Shown here: one piece after another, positions 1 through 6,049 of the stretch | Layout: each line of letters begins with the position of its first letter | How positions within the stretch are numbered: position 1 is the first letter of the stretch | NCBI GenBank assembly: GCA_029857875.1 | Contig: JAOUGB010000157.1 | Location: 1-6,158 of the forward strand | From: Desulfobacteraceae bacterium | GTDB lineage: Bacteria; Desulfobacterota; Desulfobacteria; Desulfobacterales; UBA11574 | Reading direction: 5' to 3' | Length of the DNA stretch: 6,158 bases | Notes under the pieces: generated by a model | Database searches by the model: none | Seen by the model: only the letters and a program-made list of their open reading frames with translations | What the model was told of the DNA's origin: nothing | Translations under genes and position numbers: made by a program

Positions 1-197
1 AAATGTATGACCGGATCGTAATTACCGACATTGTGCTGCGTGAAGATGTCGATATGATGGCCCTTTCTGCCCAATTCTTTGGCCATTTCCCGAACGTAAA
101 CGCTCATTCCGCCTGTATCCCGGGTCCCCAAATCACCAACGGGACTTGAATGGATACTCAGCATGGCAACATTCAATCCTGTTGGACGATACTTCAA
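1..197 (-). CDS. GT4-family glycosyltransferase, MshA-like, N-terminal part only (gene continues beyond base 1)
   Basis: Only about the first 65 residues are in the window. They begin MKYRPTGLNVAMLSIHSSPV and continue with GDLGTRDTGG (residues 21-30), GGMSVYVREMA and GHHIDIFTQ. A strand ending in HSSP, a glycine-rich GTxDTGGM loop, VYVxEMAxEL and then IxIFTxH is the typical N-terminal Rossmann half of GT4 retaining glycosyltransferases. The GGM(N/S)VYV form resembles MshA, which joins UDP-GlcNAc to inositol phosphate, and related sucrose-synthase-like enzymes. The donor-binding C-terminal half is not visible, so donor and acceptor cannot be named. The start was chosen as TTG at 197 because GGGAG lies 7 bases upstream; the first in-frame ATG (164) would cut into the first beta strand and has poorer Shine-Dalgarno spacing. 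The frame stays open further upstream, so an earlier start is possible. The gene begins 43 bases after the GNAT gene and is probably co-transcribed with it. Confidence 0.85.
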   Translation of the reverse strand, partial: MKYRPTGLNVAMLSIHSSPVGDLGTRDTGGMSVYVREMAKELGRKGHHIDIFTQHNVGNYDPVIH

Positions 198-204
198 TCG
201 ATTT

Positions 205-209
205 CTCCC
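205..209 (-). promoter_or_regulatory. Ribosome binding site supporting the TTG start of the GT4 gene
   Basis: GGGAG on the minus strand sits 7 bases before the TTG at 197-195. This is the best-placed Shine-Dalgarno match in the gap after the GNAT stop codon, and it is the main reason for choosing the TTG start over the in-frame ATG at 164. Confidence 0.5.
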
Positions 210-240
210 ACTCGATATTGCCTTTTTGTATGAATCTTCT

Positions 241-1239
241 TTATCCTTCAAGATCAATTTTTAAATGATACAACGGCACCGGCGTACTCCCCAGACGTTT
301 TTTATACCCTTCATCACCCTTTAATAGATCGTACCGAAGCTTTCCCTGTTCAATACTATCTCTGATACTATACACCTTGCTGAGAAACCCGGGACTCAGA
401 TTGCTAAATTGAGGATTATATCCATTGTTATATAAAAATAGGATATCGTTGAAATCAAAGCACATCACGCCGGCAGCCGGTACCCGATCGATGTCTAAAA
501 AAAACATTCTCAAAAATCCCTGTTGAGCCATTCTTTGAGCCAACAAACGAAAAAAAGACACCATTTGGTCGGTTAAAAATTCGGACTTGTCCGGTCGACT
601 GGCTTTAAACATAGAAAAAAAGGTGTCCATATTTTCTGAAATTTCGTCCGGTCGTTTAATGACACGAAAACGGATTTCACCCGCCTCGTTTAGTCGTCTT
701 AATTTGCGACGAATTTCGTGGCGCTGCTTACCTTCTATCATTTGGAGATATGACTCCCAGGTGCGGGGTAATATTATTTCATAGCTAAACGCCACTTGAT
801 TGCAAACTACAGCATATCCCATTTGTTTTGCCAGATTCGGCAATTGGGTTAGCGATATGGAATCGGGTCTCAATGTTCCCAATTGAAGAGACCGCACCTC
901 CTTTTTTTTCAGGTGGGTTAAAATTGCCTTGAAGAATTCAGGATAATGATTTGACGCTACGATCACATCCTGGTAATCACACACATTTTCTCCGCCGATG
1001 AACTGCGCTGTTTTCTCTTTTATACGCAAAGGGGCAACACCAATTAGTTTTCCTTGACGATATCCCGCCAGAATTTCAGGGCCGTTATTCCCGCCAAAAG
1101 TGTCCCACCATGTTCTCAGCCACAACGGAAGAACAAACAAACAGTTCCAATCAAGATCGAATTTTTTATCTAGAAAAAGAGACTCTAAACGCTCAAATGA
1201 TTCTGTTTTGATCTCTATTCTTTGTTTGTTCAGAGTCAT
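241..1239 (-). CDS. GNAT-fold acyltransferase of the CelD/BcsL family (Acetyltransf_6 type)
   Basis: The protein has 332 residues, the usual size for this double-GNAT family, which is related in fold to FemAB peptidyltransferases. Visible family features are the aromatic WLRTWWDTFG near the start (40-49), LAGYRQGKLIGVAPL (57-71), the basic GKQRHEIRRKLRRL (170-183) that begins the second half, GVMCFDF (257-263), LYNNGYNPQFSNLSPG (269-284) and YDLLKGDEGYKKRLG (303-317). There is no signal peptide or membrane segment, so it is probably cytoplasmic. Members usually sit in polysaccharide or glycoconjugate clusters and are thought to N-acylate amino sugars; the substrate here is unknown. ATG at 1239 is the only good start because an in-frame stop lies shortly upstream; no clear Shine-Dalgarno is visible in the 29-base gap. 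An A8 run running into AAGGAGGTG lies at codons 111-115. Confidence 0.85.
   Translation of the reverse strand: MTLNKQRIEIKTESFERLESLFLDKKFDLDWNCLFVLPLWLRTWWDTFGGNNGPEILAGYRQGKLIGVAPLRIKEKTAQFIGGENVCDYQDVIVASNHYPEFFKAILTHLKKKEVRSLQLGTLRPDSISLTQLPNLAKQMGYAVVCNQVAFSYEIILPRTWESYLQMIEGKQRHEIRRKLRRLNEAGEIRFRVIKRPDEISENMDTFFSMFKASRPDKSEFLTDQMVSFFRLLAQRMAQQGFLRMFFLDIDRVPAAGVMCFDFNDILFLYNNGYNPQFSNLSPGFLSKVYSIRDSIEQGKLRYDLLKGDEGYKKRLGSTPVPLYHLKIDLEG
895..909 (-). other. A8 run with in-frame A_AAA_AAG heptamer overlapping a strong internal Shine-Dalgarno-like sequence
   Basis: Within the GNAT gene the minus strand reads AAAAAAAAGGAGGTG, coding K-K-K-E-V (residues 111-115). The heptamer A AAA AAG is in the same phase as the classical dnaX-type slippery site, and AAGGAGGTG closely matches the anti-Shine-Dalgarno complement. 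A -1 shift would run for roughly 36 codons and stop at TAG. This may be a chance consequence of lysine-rich coding, and no function is claimed. Confidence 0.25.
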
Positions 1240-1268
1240 CGATATTTTTAAATGAATTCAGGTTAAAT

Positions 1269-2285
1269 TTACTTTTCAGGGATGGCTACCATTTGTCCGG
1301 ATCTGGCCGACTTGGCCAATGCGTCCAATACCCGCATGTTTTGAATGCTGTCATGAATTTGGATCAAAGGTGACGACCCATGGATTATGACGTCTGAAAA
1401 ATGCTCAACCATCAACCGATACTCATCGGCACCCGGAATAACTTCTTGTCTGCCAATTTCCTCATGTCTGCCGCGATGAACGTAAGTCGCGTCTTTTTCC
1501 CATGGAATAAAGGCATTGTGTGGAAGTTCAATGGAACCGTCTTCGCCGACGATGGTATAGGTCTGCTGCAAAGAACTAATAAAGCTGGCTTCAATAGTTG
1601 CCAGACCGCTGTTTCGAAAGTGCAAAACACCCACTGTGTGTATATCGACACCCTCGGAATTAAAATGTGCAGTGGATTGAACGCTTTCAGGATCTTCTCC
1701 CATCATCCATCGTGCGACACTGACGCCATAGCATCCCACATCTAACAGCGCGCCTCCCCCCCTTTTTTTCAGGCGGGCGTTCTCTTTTTTCTTTAAAATA
1801 TGTTCTTCCATGTGGAAACAAAACGAAGTTCGAACAAGCCGCGGTGTTCCGATCTTACCCTGGGAAACCATTTGGTGGATGGTCCTGCTGCGAGGATGAA
1901 ATCGGTACATGAGTGCCTCCATGAGATGCAAGTCCTTTTTCGACGCAATTTCTGCCATTTCCATGGCCTCGGCAGTATTACAGGCCAGGGGTTTTTCACA
2001 TAAAACATGTTTTCCAGCCTCTAACGCTCTGATCGTCCATTTCTTGTGAAGGTGATTGGGAAGGGGAATGTAAACAATGTCGACCTGTTTATCTTCAATA
2101 ACGGATTCATATTTGGAGTATAATTGGGTGATGTTGTATTTTCCTGCCAATGCCTCTGCTTTTTTAATATTTTGAGTTGCCAGGGCATGAACGCTGCCAT
2201 TTACAGAATTGAAGATGGCCGGAATCACGCATTTTCTGGCAATAGTGGCGTTTCCTAAAATTCCCCATTTTATGCTAAAATTCAT
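1269..2285 (-). CDS. Gfo/Idh/MocA-family NAD(P)-dependent oxidoreductase (stand-alone)
   Basis: The 338-residue protein has the normal two-domain length of this family, which oxidises or reduces a hydroxyl/keto group on sugars, cyclitols and related compounds. The Rossmann start is WGILGNATIA (7-16). The conserved EKPLA is at 97-101, with lysine 98 in the catalytic position. MEALMYRFHP (122-131) opens the substrate domain, and GGGALLDVGCYGV (176-188) carries D182 and Y186. Tyr at 186, where many members have His, is typical of the glucose-fructose oxidoreductase/dihydrodiol dehydrogenase-like branch. The start was moved to ATG 2285 rather than the longer frame at 2318, because it has GTGGAG upstream at good spacing and begins directly at the first beta strand. 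It overlaps the preceding gene by 11 bases, suggesting translational coupling. An A7G7 tract lies inside the gene. Confidence 0.92.
   Translation of the reverse strand: MNFSIKWGILGNATIARKCVIPAIFNSVNGSVHALATQNIKKAEALAGKYNITQLYSKYESVIEDKQVDIVYIPLPNHLHKKWTIRALEAGKHVLCEKPLACNTAEAMEMAEIASKKDLHLMEALMYRFHPRSRTIHQMVSQGKIGTPRLVRTSFCFHMEEHILKKKENARLKKRGGGALLDVGCYGVSVARWMMGEDPESVQSTAHFNSEGVDIHTVGVLHFRNSGLATIEASFISSLQQTYTIVGEDGSIELPHNAFIPWEKDATYVHRGRHEEIGRQEVIPGADEYRLMVEHFSDVIIHGSSPLIQIHDSIQNMRVLDALAKSARSGQMVAIPEK
1756..1769 (-). repeat. A7G7 double homopolymer tract inside the oxidoreductase gene
   Basis: The minus strand reads seven A followed by seven G, coding K-K-R-G-G just before the conserved GALLDVG motif. 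The frame is intact as given. A one-base slip would lead to a stop within a few codons in one frame and about 20 codons in the other. The tract is a candidate for replication slippage or sequencing error. Confidence 0.6.
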
Positions 2286-3930
2286 TGAATCGCTCCACGG
2301 TGCCGCCTTTTGATGCACTCAGGGCTGCTGTTTCTAAAATGGAAACGACTTTTACAGAATCATTTAAGGACGAAATCAGGGGTTCACCGATCAACAGATG
2401 ATCTGCAAGATTTTTATAGAATGGGTAGTCCTTTCGTTTGGGTATGGCCATCTTTTGTTCTAAGATTTGCCCTGAAGCATGACGCCGGAAAAGAGTTAGG
2501 TCCGGAATCATTTCCGTTGCCGGAATGTTATGTTGGTAAAAGTAAACGACCGGATCAATATGATACGTGACCACATCTTTCCAGTGTCCGATGATTGCTC
2601 CTTTTGTTCCCAAAAGATACCATTTGGGTTTGGGTGCGGCAGCAATGTCTGAATGAATAAATTCAGCCTCCTTACCTCCTTCAAATTTAATCCATATCCT
2701 TTCCTGGTCAGCATTGGTTACATCATGCCATACCCTTTTGTGACGAAAGGCAGCGACAGATTCCGGGGGATCAGGGATAAGGTCTACAATCCAGTCCAAA
2801 TAATGGGCACCCCAGTCATAGGCGATGCCTCCGGATATTTTTTCATGGGAATGCCAGTATCCGCAAGGGTGTGAGAATCCGCCGACAAATGTTTCCATAT
2901 AGAAAAGATCGCCAATGAGATCTTCATGTAATGCGCGTTTGATCGCCTTATAGTCAGGATCCCAACGCCGGTTTTGGTGGCAGCATAAATGAACCTGCAT
3001 TTTTTCAGCCATTTCCAGCATTCGGTCTGTTTCTTTGCGACTGAGTGCCAGAGGTTTTTCGCAGACCACATGCTTTTTATTCTCCATCATCTGAATGGAT
3101 AATTTAGCATGACTGTTGGGTGGTGTGGCGATAATGACCAAATCTACGTCATCGTCATTGGCTAATTTTTTGGCATTTGAATATACTTTTGCCTCGGGGA
3201 ATCGATGCTCTGCCATCTTCAAGCGCTGGGGATTTAAGTCACAAATGGCGTGGAGCTTAAAACCCTTAGTCGCGTTAACGCCACTTCCATGAAGCTCCCC
3301 TACCGACGGGGCGTATCCCAATATTCCGACATTTAAGTTCTGAACAGTCATGGGTTGTCCTGAAAGTTTCCGTAATAACCGATAGATGATCCGTTTTAAT
3401 TCAGAATTTTCAAAGTCTTGAAGGGTTGTACATGCTACCCGGCCGGCGTCGACCTGACGGTACACCAGTGCCGGACTGTGCTGGTAGCGCCAGTCGGCAT
3501 ACAATAGTGTCGTTACATCATCGCTAAGAACATGAAGTGGATGATATCGCCCTTTCAAATAAATAGCATCAGGTAATCGGTCCGCCATCGGCTGATTTAT
3601 ATCTTTAAACAGGAGCCGTATTTCCGATTCCAAGCCAATAGGACCGGACGACACACCGAAAAGTTCAGATATGGGCAATTCCAACAGACTGACCACTCCC
3701 AGCCATCCACCCCCTGATCGAACAAATTGTTCTAATTCTTTAGGAGCCGGATTGTATTCTGATGCAGGCTCCGTAATAACGACCTGAAATTTGCTTAAAT
3801 CCGTTGGAAGTTTTTCCGATATGATGGCCCGAACATGCGGTATTTTTTTAAAATACTTTAAAAGTGGAGAAAGGTTAGATTTAGATTTTGAAAGGCAACA
3901 TAGAACATTCATTTCAAGGTGTGGTTGCAT
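2275..3930 (-). CDS. Fusion protein: ThuA/amidotransferase-like N-terminal domain plus Gfo/Idh/MocA oxidoreductase
   Basis: At 551 residues this is about 200 longer than a normal Gfo/Idh/MocA enzyme. Residues about 8-192 form an extra domain that resembles the ThuA family (class I glutamine amidotransferase-like fold): VVITEPA (50-56), FVRSGGGWLGVV (69-80), SPALVYRQVDAGRVACTTLQ (152-171), then a final helix. Its sequence is divergent and its role unknown. From about 198 a complete oxidoreductase follows: VGILGYAPSVGELHG (201-215) for the dinucleotide, VVIATPP-like strand end (265-271), EKPLA (291-295, Lys292), HQNRRWD (318-324) and GGIAYDWGAHYLDW (367-380) with D372 and the probable catalytic His376. 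The ATG at 3930 is preceded by AAGGAG about 11 bases away; ATG at 3912 is an alternative without such a site. The gene overlaps the next oxidoreductase by 11 bases. The substrate is probably a sugar or cyclitol derivative. Confidence 0.88.
   Translation of the reverse strand: MQPHLEMNVLCCLSKSKSNLSPLLKYFKKIPHVRAIISEKLPTDLSKFQVVITEPASEYNPAPKELEQFVRSGGGWLGVVSLLELPISELFGVSSGPIGLESEIRLLFKDINQPMADRLPDAIYLKGRYHPLHVLSDDVTTLLYADWRYQHSPALVYRQVDAGRVACTTLQDFENSELKRIIYRLLRKLSGQPMTVQNLNVGILGYAPSVGELHGSGVNATKGFKLHAICDLNPQRLKMAEHRFPEAKVYSNAKKLANDDDVDLVIIATPPNSHAKLSIQMMENKKHVVCEKPLALSRKETDRMLEMAEKMQVHLCCHQNRRWDPDYKAIKRALHEDLIGDLFYMETFVGGFSHPCGYWHSHEKISGGIAYDWGAHYLDWIVDLIPDPPESVAAFRHKRVWHDVTNADQERIWIKFEGGKEAEFIHSDIAAAPKPKWYLLGTKGAIIGHWKDVVTYHIDPVVYFYQHNIPATEMIPDLTLFRRHASGQILEQKMAIPKRKDYPFYKNLADHLLIGEPLISSLNDSVKVVSILETAALSASKGGTVERFNEF
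2293..2298 (-). promoter_or_regulatory. Ribosome binding site deciding the start of the second oxidoreductase
   Basis: GTGGAG on the minus strand ends 7 bases before the ATG at 2285. It lies inside the last codons of the upstream ThuA-oxidoreductase fusion gene, so ribosomes finishing that gene could re-initiate here. It supports the shorter start over the in-frame ATG at 2318. Confidence 0.6.
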
Positions 3931-3941
3931 GAATATATCGT

Positions 3942-3947
3942 CTCCTT
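3942..3947 (-). promoter_or_regulatory. Ribosome binding site of the ThuA-oxidoreductase fusion gene
   Basis: AAGGAG on the minus strand lies 11 bases before the ATG at 3930. The spacing is a little long, but the next in-frame ATG (3912) has no comparable site. The rest of the 69-base gap (3931-3999) shows no hairpin or other signal. Confidence 0.5.
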
Positions 3948-3999
3948 GAGCCGATGATTTCGCGATTCTTTCTAAAAAACGTAGGTCTTGTTGGTTCTT

Positions 4000-5262
4000 C
4001 TAATTGTCTTTTTCAATGATATGCCATTGAAACCCGTCTTTTGTATCTTCTACCTGAATATTGGATTGTTGAAGGATATCCCGAATGTGATCTGCTTCTG
4101 ACCATTTTTGCTCATTTCTGAACCGTGTCCTTAATTGTAGCATTTGTTCAACAAGAGGCGATAGGTATTCTCGAAGATGACGGGGTGAAGCCCCCAATTC
4201 GACTCCTAAAAGTACGATTGAATCTCTCAAAATTTCACGGGCTTCAGAAATATTTTCTTCATCTTCCAGATCCCTCTGCGCTTTCCAGATGGCGCTGTCC
4301 AATTCCAAAAGGGCATTGGTCGTCTCTTTTTGATCATGATTCGCCAATCCCTTGCGAAAAGAAGCTTCTATTACATTAACTTTATTCAACAAGCTTTTTT
4401 TTGAAAAATTCAGATCACCGACTTGCTCAACATCATCAACGTCTGTCGGTGTCCAATCCCTTTGGTTGATTTTTTTAACCAATATTTCAAGGGGAATTTG
4501 ATCTTTTTTGCCAAATTTTATTTCACGTCCCTTTTTTCGAATGGTTACATTGCCAATTCCCTGTATATCAATTCGCTGGGCATTAAGATCAATGATACAG
4601 GCGGTATGTTCATCGATGCCTATGATCGTCGCGTCATCCGGTAAAAGCATCTCAAGTTGCTGGAAGCGTAGTCCTCCCATAAAACAGAACCGAGTATCAT
4701 GGGTTCCACCTTCGGCATTGTTCCAATGAGGAACAACAACCAGATGGAGTCCGAATTGTGATAGAATATCAAGCCCATCGACCCAATGGATGTCCTGTCC
4801 GACTTTGTATATTTCGTATACGGGGAGGGTAAAACGGCCCATGGTCAGGGCAGCTGCACTTGCGGCCACCAAGCACCCACCGGATGAAATATTATTAACG
4901 AGAATTTCAGGGATCGGCGTTTTTTGAAACTGACGAACGGCATACGTGGGACTGCCCGGCCCCACAAGCACAAAATCTGCAGTTCGAAGCATATGAAATG
5001 CTGTTTCTGCTTCAAAGGCATTGGTATTCTCTGAAGATTTGTAGGAGGCAACATTAAGCTGTTTTTGAACGTGAACACGGAAATATTCAACGGCTTTTCT
5101 TGAAATCTCATCGACGTTCAGTTGAAAACCGGCAGGTGTGTCCAAGAAAACAGCGGTGGGGGAATCCGGAAATCGGGCAAGCATTTTTTTGTGCACCTCC
5201 ACCATTGTGGCGGTAAGCTCGCCGGAACCCATCAGAACAATCATGCCCTTTCTCGATGACAT
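4000..5262 (-). CDS. Fusion protein: S51/cyanophycinase-like domain plus cysteinyl-tRNA-synthetase-like C-terminal module
   Basis: The 420-residue protein has two parts. Residues 1 to about 265 have the peptidase S51 (class I amidotransferase-like) layout: IVLMGSGE (8-15), AVFLDTPAG (37-45), FVLVGPGSPTYAVRQF (97-112), a nucleophile-elbow region LVAASAAALTMG (131-142) with Ser135, VVPHWNNAEGG (176-186) with His179, and GIDEHTA (215-221) with Glu218. The elbow reads AASAAA, not the usual GxSAGA, so activity is uncertain. After a charged linker, residues about 295-416 resemble the end of cysteinyl-tRNA synthetase: a DALR-like helical bundle (NALLELDSAIWKAQ, then ILRDSIVLLGVELG) followed by KWSEADHIRDIL (386-397) and IQVEDTKDGFQWH (402-414). 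There is no HIGH or KMSKS catalytic domain. ATG at 5262 has GAAGG 9 bases upstream; ATG at 5244 is possible. Role unknown; it may bind a tRNA or a substrate. Confidence 0.85.
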   Translation of the reverse strand: MSSRKGMIVLMGSGELTATMVEVHKKMLARFPDSPTAVFLDTPAGFQLNVDEISRKAVEYFRVHVQKQLNVASYKSSENTNAFEAETAFHMLRTADFVLVGPGSPTYAVRQFQKTPIPEILVNNISSGGCLVAASAAALTMGRFTLPVYEIYKVGQDIHWVDGLDILSQFGLHLVVVPHWNNAEGGTHDTRFCFMGGLRFQQLEMLLPDDATIIGIDEHTACIIDLNAQRIDIQGIGNVTIRKKGREIKFGKKDQIPLEILVKKINQRDWTPTDVDDVEQVGDLNFSKKSLLNKVNVIEASFRKGLANHDQKETTNALLELDSAIWKAQRDLEDEENISEAREILRDSIVLLGVELGASPRHLREYLSPLVEQMLQLRTRFRNEQKWSEADHIRDILQQSNIQVEDTKDGFQWHIIEKDN

Positions 5263-5271
5263 ATTTTTAAA

Positions 5272-5276
5272 CCTTC
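5272..5276 (-). promoter_or_regulatory. Ribosome binding site of the S51/CysRS-C fusion gene
   Basis: GAAGG on the minus strand lies 9 bases before the ATG at 5262, favouring that start over the internal ATG at 5244. No terminator-like hairpin with a T run is visible in the rest of the 82-base gap (5263-5344), which agrees with read-through from the preceding gene. Confidence 0.45.
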
Positions 5277-5344
5277 ACAAATCGAGCATAGTAGTTTTAG
5301 CTTAATCTGAACGAACTCGTCGAAGTGTAACATATATCCCGTCT

Positions 5345-6049
5345 TCATTGAAACCGAAATGATTGTCCGGTTCTGTAAGTCTCGATGGACGTTTTTAAAT
5401 ATAACGTAACCCCACCTTTTCCGTACACCGTCCATCGATGACGGTCGGCTTGATTCATCATTCCTGTTTGCTCATCTATGCCGATGCACCGGATGTTTGA
5501 AATTTTATCGACATATAGCGAATGCCATGAACGGCCAAATGTATCATGATGTGGAATCAAAATGACCTCTTTTAGGATCCCAAACCCGTTCTTTATCTTT
5601 TTATATACAGGATCAAAATACCACTCACATAACACCATTGCACCCGCACTGCTCCCTGCAATTACAGCGCCTTTTTCATAAGCGCGCCAAAGGGCATCCA
5701 GACATCGGGTTTCTTTTAAGGTGTGCCCCAGATAGCCGGGAAACCCTCCAAGAATATAAATTAGGTTTGCATGATCCAATTCGGCCGAAAGTTCCGGATC
5801 ATTGGCTGATTCTTTATCTATAATCGGCAAAGCGGAAATATTTCTTGCACCGAGTGTTCGAAACCATTCCGATGCCGTATTGCCGGCTCGTTTGCTATTG
5901 TTGTCCGGTGCTGCGGCAGTCGGTATAATAACAACTTTAGCATTTTTTCCCCCGGCCAGTGCCAGTGCTTTCCTGTCCGGCTCTTCCATTTTACCTTGAA
6001 ATTCGCATCCTCCCTCAAGCAGTAGAATTCCCATTTTTTGAATTTCCAT
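5345..6049 (-). CDS. Peptidase S51 family protein, cyanophycinase-like
   Basis: The 234-residue protein is close to the size of compact S51 serine peptidases such as dipeptidase E and cyanophycinase. Motifs in order are MGILLLEGG (6-14), KVVIIPTAAA (38-47), LIYILGGFPGYL (96-107), the nucleophile elbow GSSAGAM (132-138) with Ser134 as the expected catalytic serine, LIPHHDTFGR (164-173) supplying histidine, and GIDEQTG (190-196) with Glu193. The family hydrolyses peptide or isopeptide bonds of acidic amino acids. No cyanophycin synthetase is present nearby, so a true cyanophycin substrate is not supported. There is no signal peptide. It is the first gene visible in the cluster and is followed 82 bases later by a second S51-like gene. 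ATG 6049 gives the longest frame but has no clear ribosome site; ATG 6034 (MGILLLEGG) starts exactly at the first strand and is an equally likely start. Confidence 0.9.
   Translation of the reverse strand: MEIQKMGILLLEGGCEFQGKMEEPDRKALALAGGKNAKVVIIPTAAAPDNNSKRAGNTASEWFRTLGARNISALPIIDKESANDPELSAELDHANLIYILGGFPGYLGHTLKETRCLDALWRAYEKGAVIAGSSAGAMVLCEWYFDPVYKKIKNGFGILKEVILIPHHDTFGRSWHSLYVDKISNIRCIGIDEQTGMMNQADRHRWTVYGKGGVTLYLKTSIETYRTGQSFRFQ

Noticed and set aside
1401..1745. Plus-strand open frame of 114 codons opposite the stand-alone oxidoreductase
   Set aside because: It lies entirely antisense to a clearly conserved gene, has no ribosome site or recognisable motif, and looks like a shadow frame.
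2286..2318. Longer N-terminus (11 extra residues) for the second oxidoreductase
   Set aside because: The ATG at 2285 has a well-spaced GGAG and starts at the Rossmann strand. The longer version adds residues not expected in the family and increases overlap with the upstream gene.
4000..5262. Annotation as a cysteinyl-tRNA synthetase or MshC
   Set aside because: Only the C-terminal module is similar. The nucleotide-binding catalytic domain with HIGH and KMSKS motifs is absent, and the N-terminus is S51-like.
5263..5344. Search for a terminator or small RNA in the largest internal gap
   Set aside because: Only a very short imperfect hairpin (ACGA-GT-TCGT) without a T run is visible.
5345..6049. 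Annotation as a true cyanophycinase acting on cyanophycin
   Set aside because: The fold and catalytic motif fit S51, but no cyanophycin synthetase is nearby and the neighbours suggest glycoconjugate metabolism.
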